From Maridesulfovibrio salexigens DSM 2638 (GTDB lineage: Bacteria > Desulfobacterota > Desulfovibrionia > Desulfovibrionales > Desulfovibrionaceae), in contig NC_012881.1 of the NCBI RefSeq assembly GCF_000023445.1, forward strand, positions 3,215,501 to 3,279,500: a DNA stretch of 64,000 bases, read 5' to 3'. This document shows, in pieces, positions 1-9,171 of this stretch (the stretch's first letter is position 1; each line of letters begins with the position of its first letter). The position numbers and the translations under genes were made by a program. A model generated the notes under the pieces. That model was not told the DNA's origin. It did no database searches and saw only the letters and a list, made by a program, of their open reading frames with translations.

Positions 1-31
1 GACTTAAGAAGAAATTCTTAAGTCCTTTTTT
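1..31 (+). terminator. Rho-independent terminator of an upstream gene outside the window
   Basis: A perfect 10-bp stem (1-10 with 15-24) closes a GAAA loop and is followed by a run of T at 26-31. The gene it serves lies before position 1. Confidence 0.85.
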
Positions 32-191
32 CGTTTTAAAAAATGGCAAGAATTACACTAAGGCACTCCAATCCTGCCGCCCTGCTCACAAACGAAGTCC
101 ACCAACACAAAATAAGACACAACTAATTGAATGGACTTACTTTATTTTTATCCAATTTTATTTACCGAAACCCGTGTTAGGTATATTCGTT

Positions 192-232
192 AATTGCCCC
201 GATAGGTCTTTCCTGACTTTGGGCGGGCAATT
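192..232 (+). promoter_or_regulatory. Inverted repeat in the leader of the GNAT/ATP-grasp gene
   Basis: AATTGCCC at 192-199 is repeated inverted as GGGCAATT at 225-232. A smaller AGG/CCT pairing lies inside. It ends about 9 bases before the ribosome binding site at 241-244. It could be a leader hairpin or a protein site. There is no U-run, so it is not a standard terminator. Confidence 0.3.
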
Positions 233-250
233 TTAACAACGGAGAAATAC

Positions 251-2242
251 GTGAGCCTGATACACGGAGTGGATAACACTTCATGCCGATCCCATATCAT
301 TCGGGAGGCGGTTCCTAACGACTTAGACTTTGTAATGCAGCTTGAACGTGAGTGCTTTGCGGAGAAACGCCAGAGTTCAAAGCGAAGCCTGCAAAACAGC
401 ATATCCAGCACCAGCCAGCTTGTGTTGATCATTGAAAGCTCCACCGGACGTAAAAAAAACGTTAAAATGGGTGCAGCCGTAATTATCCATTACAAACGCT
501 CAATTCGAATATATTCACTGGCCATCGACAGAAATTATAGAAAAACGGGAGTTGGCGAAGCCCTCGTTAGGCACATCATCAACTTTGCATCCAGTCATGG
601 ATATGAACGGATTTCACTTGAAGCTGACATTAACAATCCGAGACTGGTCGACTGGTACAATAAATTTGGGTTTGAGGCGGCAAGAGCCCTGCCAGACTAC
701 TATGGACCGGGAGAATCCGGACTCAGGATGTCTCTGGTGCTCTCTACCCAAAAAACAGTTCAGGACAGATTACTTATAGTTACAGATGATGTCAGATCAT
801 TGAAGAAATGGTCTTCGGAACTGACTTTATGCTCTGCCCAAGACTACCTTTCGGACCATAACTATGCAAAATCCAATAGATTTCATATATTAAACATCTG
901 TAATTCTTACAAAATCCACTCATTGGGGTATTATGTCTCTTTGCTGGCTAACGCACGCAATCACATGGTTATTCCGTCCGTTGTAAACATGAAAGATGTC
1001 ACAACTCCTATGGTTGCGCAAAGCCTCCTTGATGAAATCGAGAATTATCTTGCGGCAAAGTTGTCACTTATAACAAAGCAGAACTTCTCCCTGACAATTA
1101 TCATGGGTAAATCGAGCGACCAGCGATTTAGTGAACTGGCTCAGAAGTTGTTCCGCCTTTTTTCGATTCCATTCTTCAGTCTATGTCTTCAGCGCAAAGA
1201 CCGTTGGGTAGTGAAAAAGATTAAAGTGCTGTCTGTAAAAAATGTTATGGCTGAGCATGAACATTTGCTGCAGGAAGCTTTGGGTGAATACAGTGCGAAA
1301 AAACGCTATACCCGTCCACGGCTCAAGCATTTCAAATATGATCTGGCAATTCTGGTAAACCCGGAAGAGAAAACTCCCCCTTCCTGTCCTGATGCACTTG
1401 ATAGATTCAGGAAAGCAGCGGAAAAAACTGGTTTTTACGTGGAATTCATTACCAAAGCTGACAAACGTCGAATATGCGAGTTCGATGCCCTTTTTATTAG
1501 AGAAACAACAGCAATTGAAAACCATACATATGCCATATCGCGGCATGCATACACAGAAGGTCTTGTCGTAATTGACGACCCATGGTCCATAATGCTTTGC
1601 TCAAACAAAGTATTCCTCCATGAGAAACTTGGCAGCGAAGGGATTTGTCAGCCACGCGGATGGCTACTCACCAAGAAAGACATCTCTGAGAAACGCACTC
1701 AATCGTTAGTGTTTCCGCTGGTCTTAAAACTTCCTGAGAGCTCATTCTCTCAGGGAGTATATCGAGTTGATTCACACGCCGAGTTGCAGGAGCGTTTAAA
1801 TGAGATGCTGAAAAAATCAGATCTGGTTATTGCTCAGGAATTCCTCGTCTCGGAATATGACTGGCGGATTGGCGTTCTCGACAATAAGCCGATCTTCGCA
1901 TGCAAGTACTTTATGGCTAAGAATCATTGGCAAATATACAACTGGGATTCATCCGATGCGGTCGATTTCAGCGGCCAACATGAAGCTGTCCGCATAGATC
2001 AGGTGCCACCTTCAATCCTAAAGGCTGCGGTAAGGTCATCATCGCTTATCGGAAATGGTTTTTACGGTGTGGATCTTAAGGAGATAGGCGGTAAGGCCTA
2101 TGTAATCGAAGTAAACGACAACCCGAATGTCGATTTCGGTATCGAGGACCAATTGCTCGGCAATGAGTTATACGAGCGAATTATGCAATCTATTTTCGAC
2201 CGGATCGAATTGGAACGCCAACAAATCCGGTATATTTCTTAA
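251..2242 (+). CDS. GNAT acetyltransferase fused to a RimK-type ATP-grasp ligase
   Basis: Three-part protein of 663 residues. Residues about 14-165 form a GNAT domain with the acetyl-CoA loop RKTGVGEAL near 97-105. Residues about 172-340 resemble the N-terminal domain found in RimK-like ligases (RLAN). Residues about 375-655 are an ATP-grasp domain that ends with the metal-binding motif EVNDNPN at 620-626. ATP-grasp enzymes of this type join an amino acid or amine to a carboxylate through an acyl phosphate. The GNAT domain would acetylate an amine, so an N-acetylated peptide-like product is a reasonable inference. The substrate is unknown. The start is GTG, chosen for the GGAG at 241-244. It is transcribed alone: a terminator precedes it and the next gene faces it. 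Domain assignment is solid, function is not. Confidence 0.85.
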   Translation: MSLIHGVDNTSCRSHIIREAVPNDLDFVMQLERECFAEKRQSSKRSLQNSISSTSQLVLIIESSTGRKKNVKMGAAVIIHYKRSIRIYSLAIDRNYRKTGVGEALVRHIINFASSHGYERISLEADINNPRLVDWYNKFGFEAARALPDYYGPGESGLRMSLVLSTQKTVQDRLLIVTDDVRSLKKWSSELTLCSAQDYLSDHNYAKSNRFHILNICNSYKIHSLGYYVSLLANARNHMVIPSVVNMKDVTTPMVAQSLLDEIENYLAAKLSLITKQNFSLTIIMGKSSDQRFSELAQKLFRLFSIPFFSLCLQRKDRWVVKKIKVLSVKNVMAEHEHLLQEALGEYSAKKRYTRPRLKHFKYDLAILVNPEEKTPPSCPDALDRFRKAAEKTGFYVEFITKADKRRICEFDALFIRETTAIENHTYAISRHAYTEGLVVIDDPWSIMLCSNKVFLHEKLGSEGICQPRGWLLTKKDISEKRTQSLVFPLVLKLPESSFSQGVYRVDSHAELQERLNEMLKKSDLVIAQEFLVSEYDWRIGVLDNKPIFACKYFMAKNHWQIYNWDSSDAVDFSGQHEAVRIDQVPPSILKAAVRSSSLIGNGFYGVDLKEIGGKAYVIEVNDNPNVDFGIEDQLLGNELYERIMQSIFDRIELERQQIRYIS

Positions 2243-2280
2243 AGATATTAAATAAATCTCTTTCGACAAGAAGAGTTAAG

Positions 2281-2314
2281 CAACAAAAAGGCCGCTCCCC
2301 TTCAGGAACGGCCT
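2281..2314 (-). terminator. Terminator of the TraT-like gene
   Basis: A 10-bp stem (2289-2298 with 2305-2314, one G-U pair on the minus strand) with a 6-base loop is followed on the minus strand by five T (2285-2289). It lies 27 bases after the stop of the minus-strand gene. Read on the plus strand it has no T-run. Confidence 0.8.
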
Positions 2315-2340
2315 AATGCATACACAAATAATATGGGTGC

Positions 2341-3078
2341 CTAAAGCAAGCACTCTGCAATACTATATGAAGTTTTCTTTTGGACCAAAGGCAAAGCTTC
2401 TTCGAATTTTAAATTTACCTTGTTTGCGATTGTCACAATTCGTGTTTTATAAATGATCCATTTATAATTTTCACCGCGAACGACACTACTGTTAATAGTG
2501 GTGCTGGTTCCAGACTGAGCTACAGTGTCAGCACTGTTCGCATATTTATCACCAGCAATTGGTCTTTCTCTAAGCTCTACATCAACTACGAAAGAATAAT
2601 ACACATCTTGCACCATTGTATCTGCAAGAAATGCTATAGCAGAACCAGCCAAAGCTGCACCACCGATACCATATCCGCTAGCGCCGAGCACTGCTGCGGT
2701 TCCCGCACCAGCCAGGGCTCCAGAAAAACCAGCTCTCAGCGAAGAATAAGCTTCCTCTTTTGTAGTTTTGCCTGCCTGAAGAATTGTAGCATGAAGCATA
2801 AGGTTAGCTTCTTTTGGATTATTCGTAATTTTTATTCCTTCCATACCAAGCTGACTGGACAGAGTCTGGAGCATAGACTGACGCAAGCCATTACCGCTCG
2901 CATCACGAACCCTGACATAAGCAATTCGCTCAGAAGGAGCTAACGGCTCCAAAACAACTGCTGCGGACATTTTAGTTTCAACTGACAGATCTTTTTTCTG
3001 AATAGCAGTACGAGCAGCACCACAACCAACAAGTGATAGAACCATACATAGTAAAAATAATTTTCTAAGTATTTTCAT
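2341..3078 (-). CDS. traT: TraT-like complement-resistance lipoprotein
   Basis: A 245-residue outer-membrane lipoprotein. The signal peptide ends in the lipobox LVGC (Cys19). The mature part carries the TraT signature of a long Gly/Ala-rich hydrophobic stretch (about 119-152), followed by a conserved region that starts VQDVYYSFVVDVELRER. TraT on F-like plasmids blocks mating-pair formation and complement. Chromosomal homologues in free-living bacteria have no settled role. The ATG at 3078 has AAGGGG about five bases upstream. It is a single gene, with its own terminator at 2281-2314 and a divergent secreted-protein gene upstream. No conjugation genes are nearby, so a surface-exclusion role here is doubtful. 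Confidence 0.85.
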   Translation of the reverse strand: MKILRKLFLLCMVLSLVGCGAARTAIQKKDLSVETKMSAAVVLEPLAPSERIAYVRVRDASGNGLRQSMLQTLSSQLGMEGIKITNNPKEANLMLHATILQAGKTTKEEAYSSLRAGFSGALAGAGTAAVLGASGYGIGGAALAGSAIAFLADTMVQDVYYSFVVDVELRERPIAGDKYANSADTVAQSGTSTTINSSVVRGENYKWIIYKTRIVTIANKVNLKFEEALPLVQKKTSYSIAECLL

Positions 3079-3187
3079 TACGACCCCTTTATTTTTTTTA
3101 TCAATTCTTTACATAACCTTAAAATTGAGGTCAAGTAATCATTATAAAAATAAGAAGATCACACACCAACTCAAAATATGTGCTACT

Positions 3188-3847
3188 ATGCTAAAAATAA
3201 AAAATATATTTGCAATATTAGTATTTCTCTCTACATCTAGTTTTGCTCCGTCCACAGCCCACGCATTGACAGAATACGGAAAACAACTGGCACTAGGAAT
3301 GTGCCCGAACCGTGCCCCCCTTTGTGTGCAAAATGCAATCACTCGCATTCAAAACGAATGTAACCAAAAACTTGAACTTATAAATCAAGCAAAGATTTCA
3401 GATAGGCAAAGACTGGCAAGAACGTGTTCAAATTATCAGAAGGTAATAAAAATTTGTGGAAGAGACGTAGTAAAAACTGCAAGAGGACATCAACTTCAAA
3501 ATCAACATAATCAATCACTACAGGGGATAAAAAAAGACAGACTGGAATCTATTGTTAACTTGACCAGAATCATTAATGATTTCGCTTACTCTACTGCAGC
3601 AGATTTAGATAAAACTCAGATGGTTAGGGGGTCCAAAATTGCAGTAGACACCTTCACTAAAGCCACATTCTCTGACCAGCCAATCAAAGATGCTTTTAGA
3701 GACTCATTAGCTAAAAATATCCCCGCACCTAGAATGGGCACGATAGGTAAAGCACAAAACGCTATAGAATTTCATCAAGCTTTAAAAAAATTCAATAAAG
3801 CTTGGAATACAGAGTTGCCACCCAAAAGATTTCATACTCAAAAATAA
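3188..3847 (+). CDS. Small secreted protein of unknown function
   Basis: I do not recognise this family. From the ATG at 3188 it encodes 219 residues. The first ~26 form a signal peptide (basic start, hydrophobic core, APSTAHA before the probable cleavage). The mature part is mostly helical and hydrophilic, with five Cys in its N-terminal third that could pair as disulphides in the periplasm. The frame opens earlier with a TTG at 3125, but that would put 21 polar residues before the signal peptide, so I prefer 3188. No good ribosome binding site is visible at either start. The local sequence is AT-rich compared with the housekeeping genes further on. It lies between the divergent TraT-like gene and the converging DUF3108 gene. 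Confidence 0.65.
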   Translation: MLKIKNIFAILVFLSTSSFAPSTAHALTEYGKQLALGMCPNRAPLCVQNAITRIQNECNQKLELINQAKISDRQRLARTCSNYQKVIKICGRDVVKTARGHQLQNQHNQSLQGIKKDRLESIVNLTRIINDFAYSTAADLDKTQMVRGSKIAVDTFTKATFSDQPIKDAFRDSLAKNIPAPRMGTIGKAQNAIEFHQALKKFNKAWNTELPPKRFHTQK

Positions 3848-3877
3848 CACGGACAAACACTCTTTTACATTGTTTAA

Positions 3878-4678
3878 TCAGAATTCTACCTCTGGATCAC
3901 CGGGAGTATATTTTGAAAGCTCAACAGAGAAATGACCTACTGAAACTTCACTTTTAACTTTTACCGGAATGCGCAATTCATCCGCCGTGAACCACATTTT
4001 GAGTGTCGCGTCGGGGCTTTTCTTGAAAACGCCGCCCAGATCTTTAATCTCAGGCTCGACCACGAATGTATCATACTCTTTACCTGCAACAGTGATGGTC
4101 TCTCTTCCCGTAACCATAGCCCGACCAATGACCGATTTTTTACCGTCTGTTATCGGACAGACAAACTCGTAACCTTCTTCCAAAGGCTGGGTACGAAATG
4201 AAAAGAGGATGGACAGAGGATCATGCTCGCCGGGATAGATGGGCAACTTCTGGCGAAAAGTCCCGTCTGAACCGTATCTGGTTACTGAAAAGGTATTCCA
4301 GTCGAAACGCAAGGTTATATCCCTATGGTAGTCCCCTTCGCGCTGTTTTTTAAAATAATAAAGAGCCGAATCCATGCCCGGAGTAGTAATGGATTCAATT
4401 CGATTTCTCACCTTGTAAAACACATCCACGAAATCATTTGTGCGGGCCGTTGCATTGAATATAGGACCGGATGTCCCGTTACCTTTTGATGTGGTCAGCT
4501 CCGCATATCCGGCATGAAATACAGTCCAGTAAAGATTGTATTCAATTTTTTCTCCGGGATGGAAGGGAAGTTTGGATTCTGCATGCGCTGCGCAGGCAAA
4601 GAAAATAGTAAGTACGGCACTCAAAAAGCCAGCTGCGAGCAGAGACCTAACCATGTGATCGTATAAATATTTCTGCAT
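3878..4678 (-). CDS. DUF3108 domain protein, secreted
   Basis: A 266-residue exported protein of the DUF3108 family. A signal peptide (about residues 1-33, ending CAAHAES) is followed by the family's beta-rich body, with the typical opening PFHPGEKIEYNLYW and a central FDW..FSVTRYG region. DUF3108 proteins are periplasmic or outer-membrane associated in proteobacteria, and their biochemical role is not established. The ribosome binding site AGGAG sits only one base before the chosen ATG, unusually close. The next Met (residue 9) would be 25 bases away. It lies 42 bp downstream of the AraC-type gene on the same strand with no terminator between, so the two may be cotranscribed. Confidence 0.8.
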   Translation of the reverse strand: MQKYLYDHMVRSLLAAGFLSAVLTIFFACAAHAESKLPFHPGEKIEYNLYWTVFHAGYAELTTSKGNGTSGPIFNATARTNDFVDVFYKVRNRIESITTPGMDSALYYFKKQREGDYHRDITLRFDWNTFSVTRYGSDGTFRQKLPIYPGEHDPLSILFSFRTQPLEEGYEFVCPITDGKKSVIGRAMVTGRETITVAGKEYDTFVVEPEIKDLGGVFKKSPDATLKMWFTADELRIPVKVKSEVSVGHFSVELSKYTPGDPEVEF

Positions 4679-4720
4679 ACTCCTAAATCACATTTGAGCT
4701 AGTGGAAGTCAATATACGGA

Positions 4721-5569
4721 TCAGATATGCAAATCTTTTTGATATTGGCTGGGAGAAAATCCGTGAATCGCTTTGAAGCTGCGTGAGAAATGAGCCTGAT
4801 CAGCGAATCCGGCCTGTAAAGCAGCATCAAGAAGCGGAACACCTTGGTCCACTGCTCTACGGGCTAGATAAACTCGACACTGCATGAGATAGGCATGAGG
4901 AGGGAGGCCGGTGATGGCCTTGAACTGCCGCAAAAAATAATATGGTGAAAGCCCTGCAACAGCGGCAATATCATTCACAGAAATATTCTCAGCCGCATTT
5001 TTACGGATATAGTTTACAGCTTTTTTCACGGCTTCTGTATTGCGTATAACCGGGCATGGAGACCGGCTTTCATCTCCGTGACGCAAAAAGACTTCCGCAA
5101 CAACCTGCATCATCAAGCTTTCTGCCGCCAGCATGTTCTTCTGGGCTCCTTCCATGAATTGATGTGCATGGAGCAAAGCAGAAGACACATCCCGGTCAAA
5201 AAGTACTGGAGATTTAAAATACGAAACACTGCGCCTATCACCATAGAGACCGAAAAAAATATCGCTGAGCAGCTCATCATTGAAATAAGCAACACGATAG
5301 CGGCACCCATCAGGGACTGCGGATTCTCCGTCATGAACCTCGCCGGGGTTGATAGCAATCATTGCCGAAGCCGGAGCAACGCGCTTGGCACCACCGAGTC
5401 GAAACTGCTGGACACCATCTTCAATAACACCCAAGGCATAACTCTCATGGCTGTGCTTCTTGAATGAAAAAGTCTGGATCTCCGCCTTGTAAAGAGACAC
5501 CCTGCTCTCTTTTACAGGCTTCCATAATCTGGCCCAATCTTTTTTATTTTTTCCCATTATCTTAAACAC
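4721..5569 (-). CDS. AraC-family transcriptional regulator
   Basis: A 282-residue regulator. Residues about 30-105 form a cupin-like sensor domain (HSHESYALGVIEDG, NPGEVHDGE). Residues about 180-280 form the two helix-turn-helix motifs of AraC proteins, with the signature ending DQAHFSRSFKAIHGFSPSQY. The ligand cannot be read from the sequence. The start is GTG at 5569 or ATG at 5557; neither has a strong ribosome binding site, and I keep the longer form. It is divergent from the MscS/DUF389/CorA operon across a 209-bp gap that contains a widely spaced inverted repeat (5612-5665). The target could therefore be that operon, the DUF3108 gene downstream, or both. Confidence 0.88.
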   Translation of the reverse strand: MFKIMGKNKKDWARLWKPVKESRVSLYKAEIQTFSFKKHSHESYALGVIEDGVQQFRLGGAKRVAPASAMIAINPGEVHDGESAVPDGCRYRVAYFNDELLSDIFFGLYGDRRSVSYFKSPVLFDRDVSSALLHAHQFMEGAQKNMLAAESLMMQVVAEVFLRHGDESRSPCPVIRNTEAVKKAVNYIRKNAAENISVNDIAAVAGLSPYYFLRQFKAITGLPPHAYLMQCRVYLARRAVDQGVPLLDAALQAGFADQAHFSRSFKAIHGFSPSQYQKDLHI

Positions 5570-5611
5570 TCACATGTAGACAAGCAGTCAGTTTAAGGAT
5601 CATTGGAGACA

Positions 5612-5668
5612 ATTACTTGCCGCATAATCAGAAGCAAATCAACATATACGGACTTTACGGCAAGTTAT
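5612..5668. promoter_or_regulatory. Spaced inverted repeat between araC-type gene and mscS-type gene
   Basis: ACTTGCCG (5615-5622) recurs inverted as CGGCAAGT (5658-5665), and further flanking bases also match. The 35-base spacing is too long for a simple hairpin operator but suits two half-sites of a looping AraC-type regulator. It lies in the divergent gap beside an AraC gene. Confidence 0.35.
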
Positions 5669-5778
5669 TATCTTTAGACCAACTTATTGTTTGGATTGCA
5701 GAATCATCGACCAGTGGTGTATATAAGCATTTAATTTACTGTGATAATATGCGCAAAAACTAAGGAGAACTCTAGATA

Positions 5779-8082
5779 ATGCCTAAGCAAAAGCATACCG
5801 CACCCAAAATAGTCTTAATTACTATTTTAATTATATTAGGATTTTGCGTGTCTTTTTCAGCACTTGCAAATCAGGACTATGATTTTTTACGGAGCAGAGT
5901 GCAGAACTATCAGGCTTTTGAGGCTGAAGAGCTTGCGACTTATGCGAGCGTTGAGGATATGATTGTTCAGTCGCAAAAAGAATTTGCAAAACTACTTCAA
6001 CGTTCGCAAATTCTTTTTATCTCAGAAAGAGCATCTGCAACCTCTCCAATAGAAAGGAAGTTTGTAAAAAATACTCTGAATGATTTGCGAGATGATATTC
6101 AAGAAATCGTCGACAAATTAAGAAATGCCAAATCAGAGTGTCTGTCCAGAATTGAAGTTCTGAAATCATTTGAACAGCTGGCTTCCAGCATGCCGGAAGG
6201 CACTCCTAAAGATTTAATCGCTATTTATCGAGAAAGATTCAAATCAGTATCCGAATTACGCATAAAATCCAAAAAACAACTTTCACGCATCAACCTATTG
6301 GATGCGCAAGGTGTGAGGATGCTTGACCGGATAGAGAAGCTGGAAAAAGGAGAAAAACAAAACCTGCTTCAGCTCTGGAAAGCTTACCTATTGACAGGAA
6401 AAACTCCCATATTCAGCTCTGATTTTTGGGAAACATCTTTTTCACTGCATAATTGGGCCCAGCTGAGAAAAGCTGAATACACAGCAGCTCTGCAAAATTA
6501 CAAAAGTGAATGGCTCAAACATTTCTCTGTTCTAATCGTTGTCCTTTTCATCTGCTTTTCAATTAAAGGTTTAGTTCAGAAAACAATTACGTGGCGCTAT
6601 TCAATACTTCACGAACACAGGAAAATAAGAATTTACACTTTTACTGCTCTGTTCAGTATTTCTTTATGTATTGCTAACATGCTTGTGTCCACAGGAACAT
6701 TGGAGCTGTTCTCATATTTTGTTTTCTGCGTATTCTTTTATTCCATTTTACGCCTTTCCAAATTCCTGTCTCGTGATAAATTTTTAGTCACCAGCGGCAG
6801 TTTCAGGATGTCAGTGCTGTTATTTATAAGTGTGGCTATGATCTCACTACACGTCCCCAGCAAATATATTACTATATTTTTTCTGTTATTCACCTTCGGT
6901 TCATGGACGATCAGCTCAACAAACGCATGGCGTAAAAACAGATTTAAGGGACTGGTTCGATCAACTCAAAAAATCAGCTTCATTACTCCACTTGTGATCC
7001 TTTCCTTCCTGGGTTTCGGAAGAATGGCCTGTCTGGTTGCTATTCTATTGTGCCTTGGAATTTTTATACGTTCCTTTGGAAGATTATGGGGACAGATTCT
7101 GTTTGTAAGCACAGAAAAAGGAGAAAAACTGCTCAAAGGATTAATCAGCGGTCTTGCTGTTCCTCTAGGCTGGGGGATTGCCTTTTTGATTGTTTACTAC
7201 TGGCTGACAATCTTCCTTGGGCCGACTGCCATTGACGATGTAATGGCCAGACAGATCAATATTTATGGATTTTCCCTGACAATAGGTAGTATTGTTTCTT
7301 TGGCTGTTTTGTTTTTCATAACCAAAAGCTGTGTAGCGGCGTTTAATGTTTCCATAGAACATGTAGGCAATAGATGGCCCAGAGGAAAGCGCGGCGCAGT
7401 ACCTTCGATGCAAACTCTCTTCACTTACACTGTATGGTCACTGTTTGTGATAATTTCCATGAGAGTTCTCGGGGTAAACCTTACAAGCATCGCCGTTATC
7501 GCCGGTGGTCTTAGTGTCGGTATCGGTTTCGGCCTCCAGAATATAGTTAACAACTTCATCAGCGGACTGATTCTGCTGTTTGGGCGGTCTATCCAGCAGG
7601 GAGATGTTATCGAGCTTAACGGCCTCTGGTGCACTGTGCAGAAAATCAACATCCGCACAACTTTGGTTGAAACATTTGAAAATGCGGTAATCATGATTCC
7701 CAACTCCGACCTTGTAACAACCCAGATGACCAACTGGACCAAAAACAGTTCGACTTTGCGGCGGGATATCCTTGTGGGAGTTGCCTATGGCTCTGATACA
7801 GCTAAGGTTAAAAGCACTCTTCTAGCAATTGCCGAAAAAAACGAACATGTCCTTGCAACGCCTGAACCTTATGTCCATTTCAGTAATTTCGGCTCAAGCA
7901 GTCTGGATTTCATATTAAGAGTCTGGATCGATGACATTGATTACTCCATTAGAGCAATGTCTGATCTGCGGTTTGAAATAGACAACAATTTCCGGAAAGA
8001 AGGCATAGAGATAGCTTTTCCGCAATTGGATATTCATGTTAAAAACATGCCTGAGGCTAAACCTTCCAAAGGCAGCGCATAA
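5779..8082 (+). CDS. Large MscS-family mechanosensitive channel with periplasmic domain
   Basis: A 767-residue membrane protein of the long MscS type (MscK/YbdG-like architecture). An N-terminal signal or membrane segment (about 10-30) leads into a helical periplasmic domain up to about 245. About eight further hydrophobic segments follow between 250 and 590. The conserved pore/beta domain runs about 570-765: VIAGGLSVGIGFGLQNIVNNFISG, then the MIPNSDLVTTQMTNWT stretch and the terminal IAFPQLDIHVKN signature. Such channels open on membrane tension and release solutes on hypo-osmotic shock. AAGGAG lies about 11 bases upstream of the ATG. It is the first gene of a run with 27- and 30-bp gaps to the DUF389 and corA genes. 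Confidence 0.88.
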   Translation: MPKQKHTAPKIVLITILIILGFCVSFSALANQDYDFLRSRVQNYQAFEAEELATYASVEDMIVQSQKEFAKLLQRSQILFISERASATSPIERKFVKNTLNDLRDDIQEIVDKLRNAKSECLSRIEVLKSFEQLASSMPEGTPKDLIAIYRERFKSVSELRIKSKKQLSRINLLDAQGVRMLDRIEKLEKGEKQNLLQLWKAYLLTGKTPIFSSDFWETSFSLHNWAQLRKAEYTAALQNYKSEWLKHFSVLIVVLFICFSIKGLVQKTITWRYSILHEHRKIRIYTFTALFSISLCIANMLVSTGTLELFSYFVFCVFFYSILRLSKFLSRDKFLVTSGSFRMSVLLFISVAMISLHVPSKYITIFFLLFTFGSWTISSTNAWRKNRFKGLVRSTQKISFITPLVILSFLGFGRMACLVAILLCLGIFIRSFGRLWGQILFVSTEKGEKLLKGLISGLAVPLGWGIAFLIVYYWLTIFLGPTAIDDVMARQINIYGFSLTIGSIVSLAVLFFITKSCVAAFNVSIEHVGNRWPRGKRGAVPSMQTLFTYTVWSLFVIISMRVLGVNLTSIAVIAGGLSVGIGFGLQNIVNNFISGLILLFGRSIQQGDVIELNGLWCTVQKINIRTTLVETFENAVIMIPNSDLVTTQMTNWTKNSSTLRRDILVGVAYGSDTAKVKSTLLAIAEKNEHVLATPEPYVHFSNFGSSSLDFILRVWIDDIDYSIRAMSDLRFEIDNNFRKEGIEIAFPQLDIHVKNMPEAKPSKGSA

Positions 8083-8109
8083 CCGAAAGTCAAAGAATAG
8101 GGGAAGATC

Positions 8110-9141
8110 ATGCCGCTTCGAGTCATTGAGATAATAGCCCCGAGCGAAGATAAGGATGAAATATGTAAAACTCTTGACGAGCATCGTCCTGATGAAGGCT
8201 ATGTTTTTTGGATTTCTTCAAATGAGGAAGAGCACTCCCTTACATTCAAGGTTGTTATGGATGTGAAGGAATCCGAGAATGTACTTGATCGTCTAGAGTC
8301 CTTTTTTACATGGAAAGACAAATACCGCATAGTTGTCTTTCCTGTTGAAGCTACTATTCCAAGACTGAAAGAAATTGAAGAGGAACCGCCTGCCGAGGAC
8401 AATCAGAAAAACAATCAGAAAAAGATACAAAACAGATTAAGCCGGGAAGAGCTCTATACCGATGTGCTTGATACGTGTGTGTTGTCCCGAAGCTACATTC
8501 TGCTCATAATTTTTTCATCAATAGTCGCAGTCATAGGACTTTTGAAAAACAACGTTGCAATCATAATCGGGGCAATGGTTTTAGCCCCCCTGCTGGCACC
8601 GAACGTAGGACTGTCGTTAGCCACAACACTCGGGGATAATGATCTTGCAAAAACATCCTCCAAAACCCTTGTTGTAGGCATTTTACTGGCCTTTGCCATT
8701 ACGTTCGCAACCGGGGTGTTTACCGGAGTGGACATCAATGAAAACTCTTCCGAACTAATTTCAAGAGCTTCGACTGATTTTTCAGATATTATTCTGGCGA
8801 TGGTGTCCGGGGCAGCCGGGATCATATCTTTCACATTAGGAGTTCCAACCTCTTTAGTCGGGGTAATGGTCGCCCTGTCTCTACTGCCGCCTCTCAGTGC
8901 CTGTGGCTTATTTTTAGGAGCAGGCCACACTTCACACGCCATGGGTGCCGCCACTTTGTTTTTTGCAAACATAATCTGCCTCAATCTCTCAGGAGTGATT
9001 TCCTTTCTGCTAATGGGAGTACAACCGCTGACTTGGTGGAAACGGGAGGAGGCAAAAGCATCATCTATAAAAATTATTGCGATTTGGGGTGCTCTGTTGG
9101 CAATCTTAAGTGCTCTTTTATACTTTGGATTAGTTAAATAA
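8110..9141 (+). CDS. DUF389 / TIGR00341-type membrane protein
   Basis: A 343-residue protein with a soluble N-terminal region of about 130 residues (an alpha-beta domain followed by an acidic, Gln/Asn-rich linker) and a DUF389 membrane domain of about six helices. The domain carries the characteristic NNVAIIIGAMVLAPLLAPNVG segment (about 146-166) and a later GVMVALSLLPPLSACG segment. The family is widespread and its transported substrate, if any, is not known. GGGGA lies 5-9 bases before the ATG. It is the middle gene of the mscS-type/DUF389/corA run, which points to ion or osmotic homeostasis, but that is inference from neighbours. Confidence 0.85.
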   Translation: MPLRVIEIIAPSEDKDEICKTLDEHRPDEGYVFWISSNEEEHSLTFKVVMDVKESENVLDRLESFFTWKDKYRIVVFPVEATIPRLKEIEEEPPAEDNQKNNQKKIQNRLSREELYTDVLDTCVLSRSYILLIIFSSIVAVIGLLKNNVAIIIGAMVLAPLLAPNVGLSLATTLGDNDLAKTSSKTLVVGILLAFAITFATGVFTGVDINENSSELISRASTDFSDIILAMVSGAAGIISFTLGVPTSLVGVMVALSLLPPLSACGLFLGAGHTSHAMGAATLFFANIICLNLSGVISFLLMGVQPLTWWKREEAKASSIKIIAIWGALLAILSALLYFGLVK

Positions 9142-9171
9142 GCATGTCCCAAAGATTATTTAGGAGAATTT

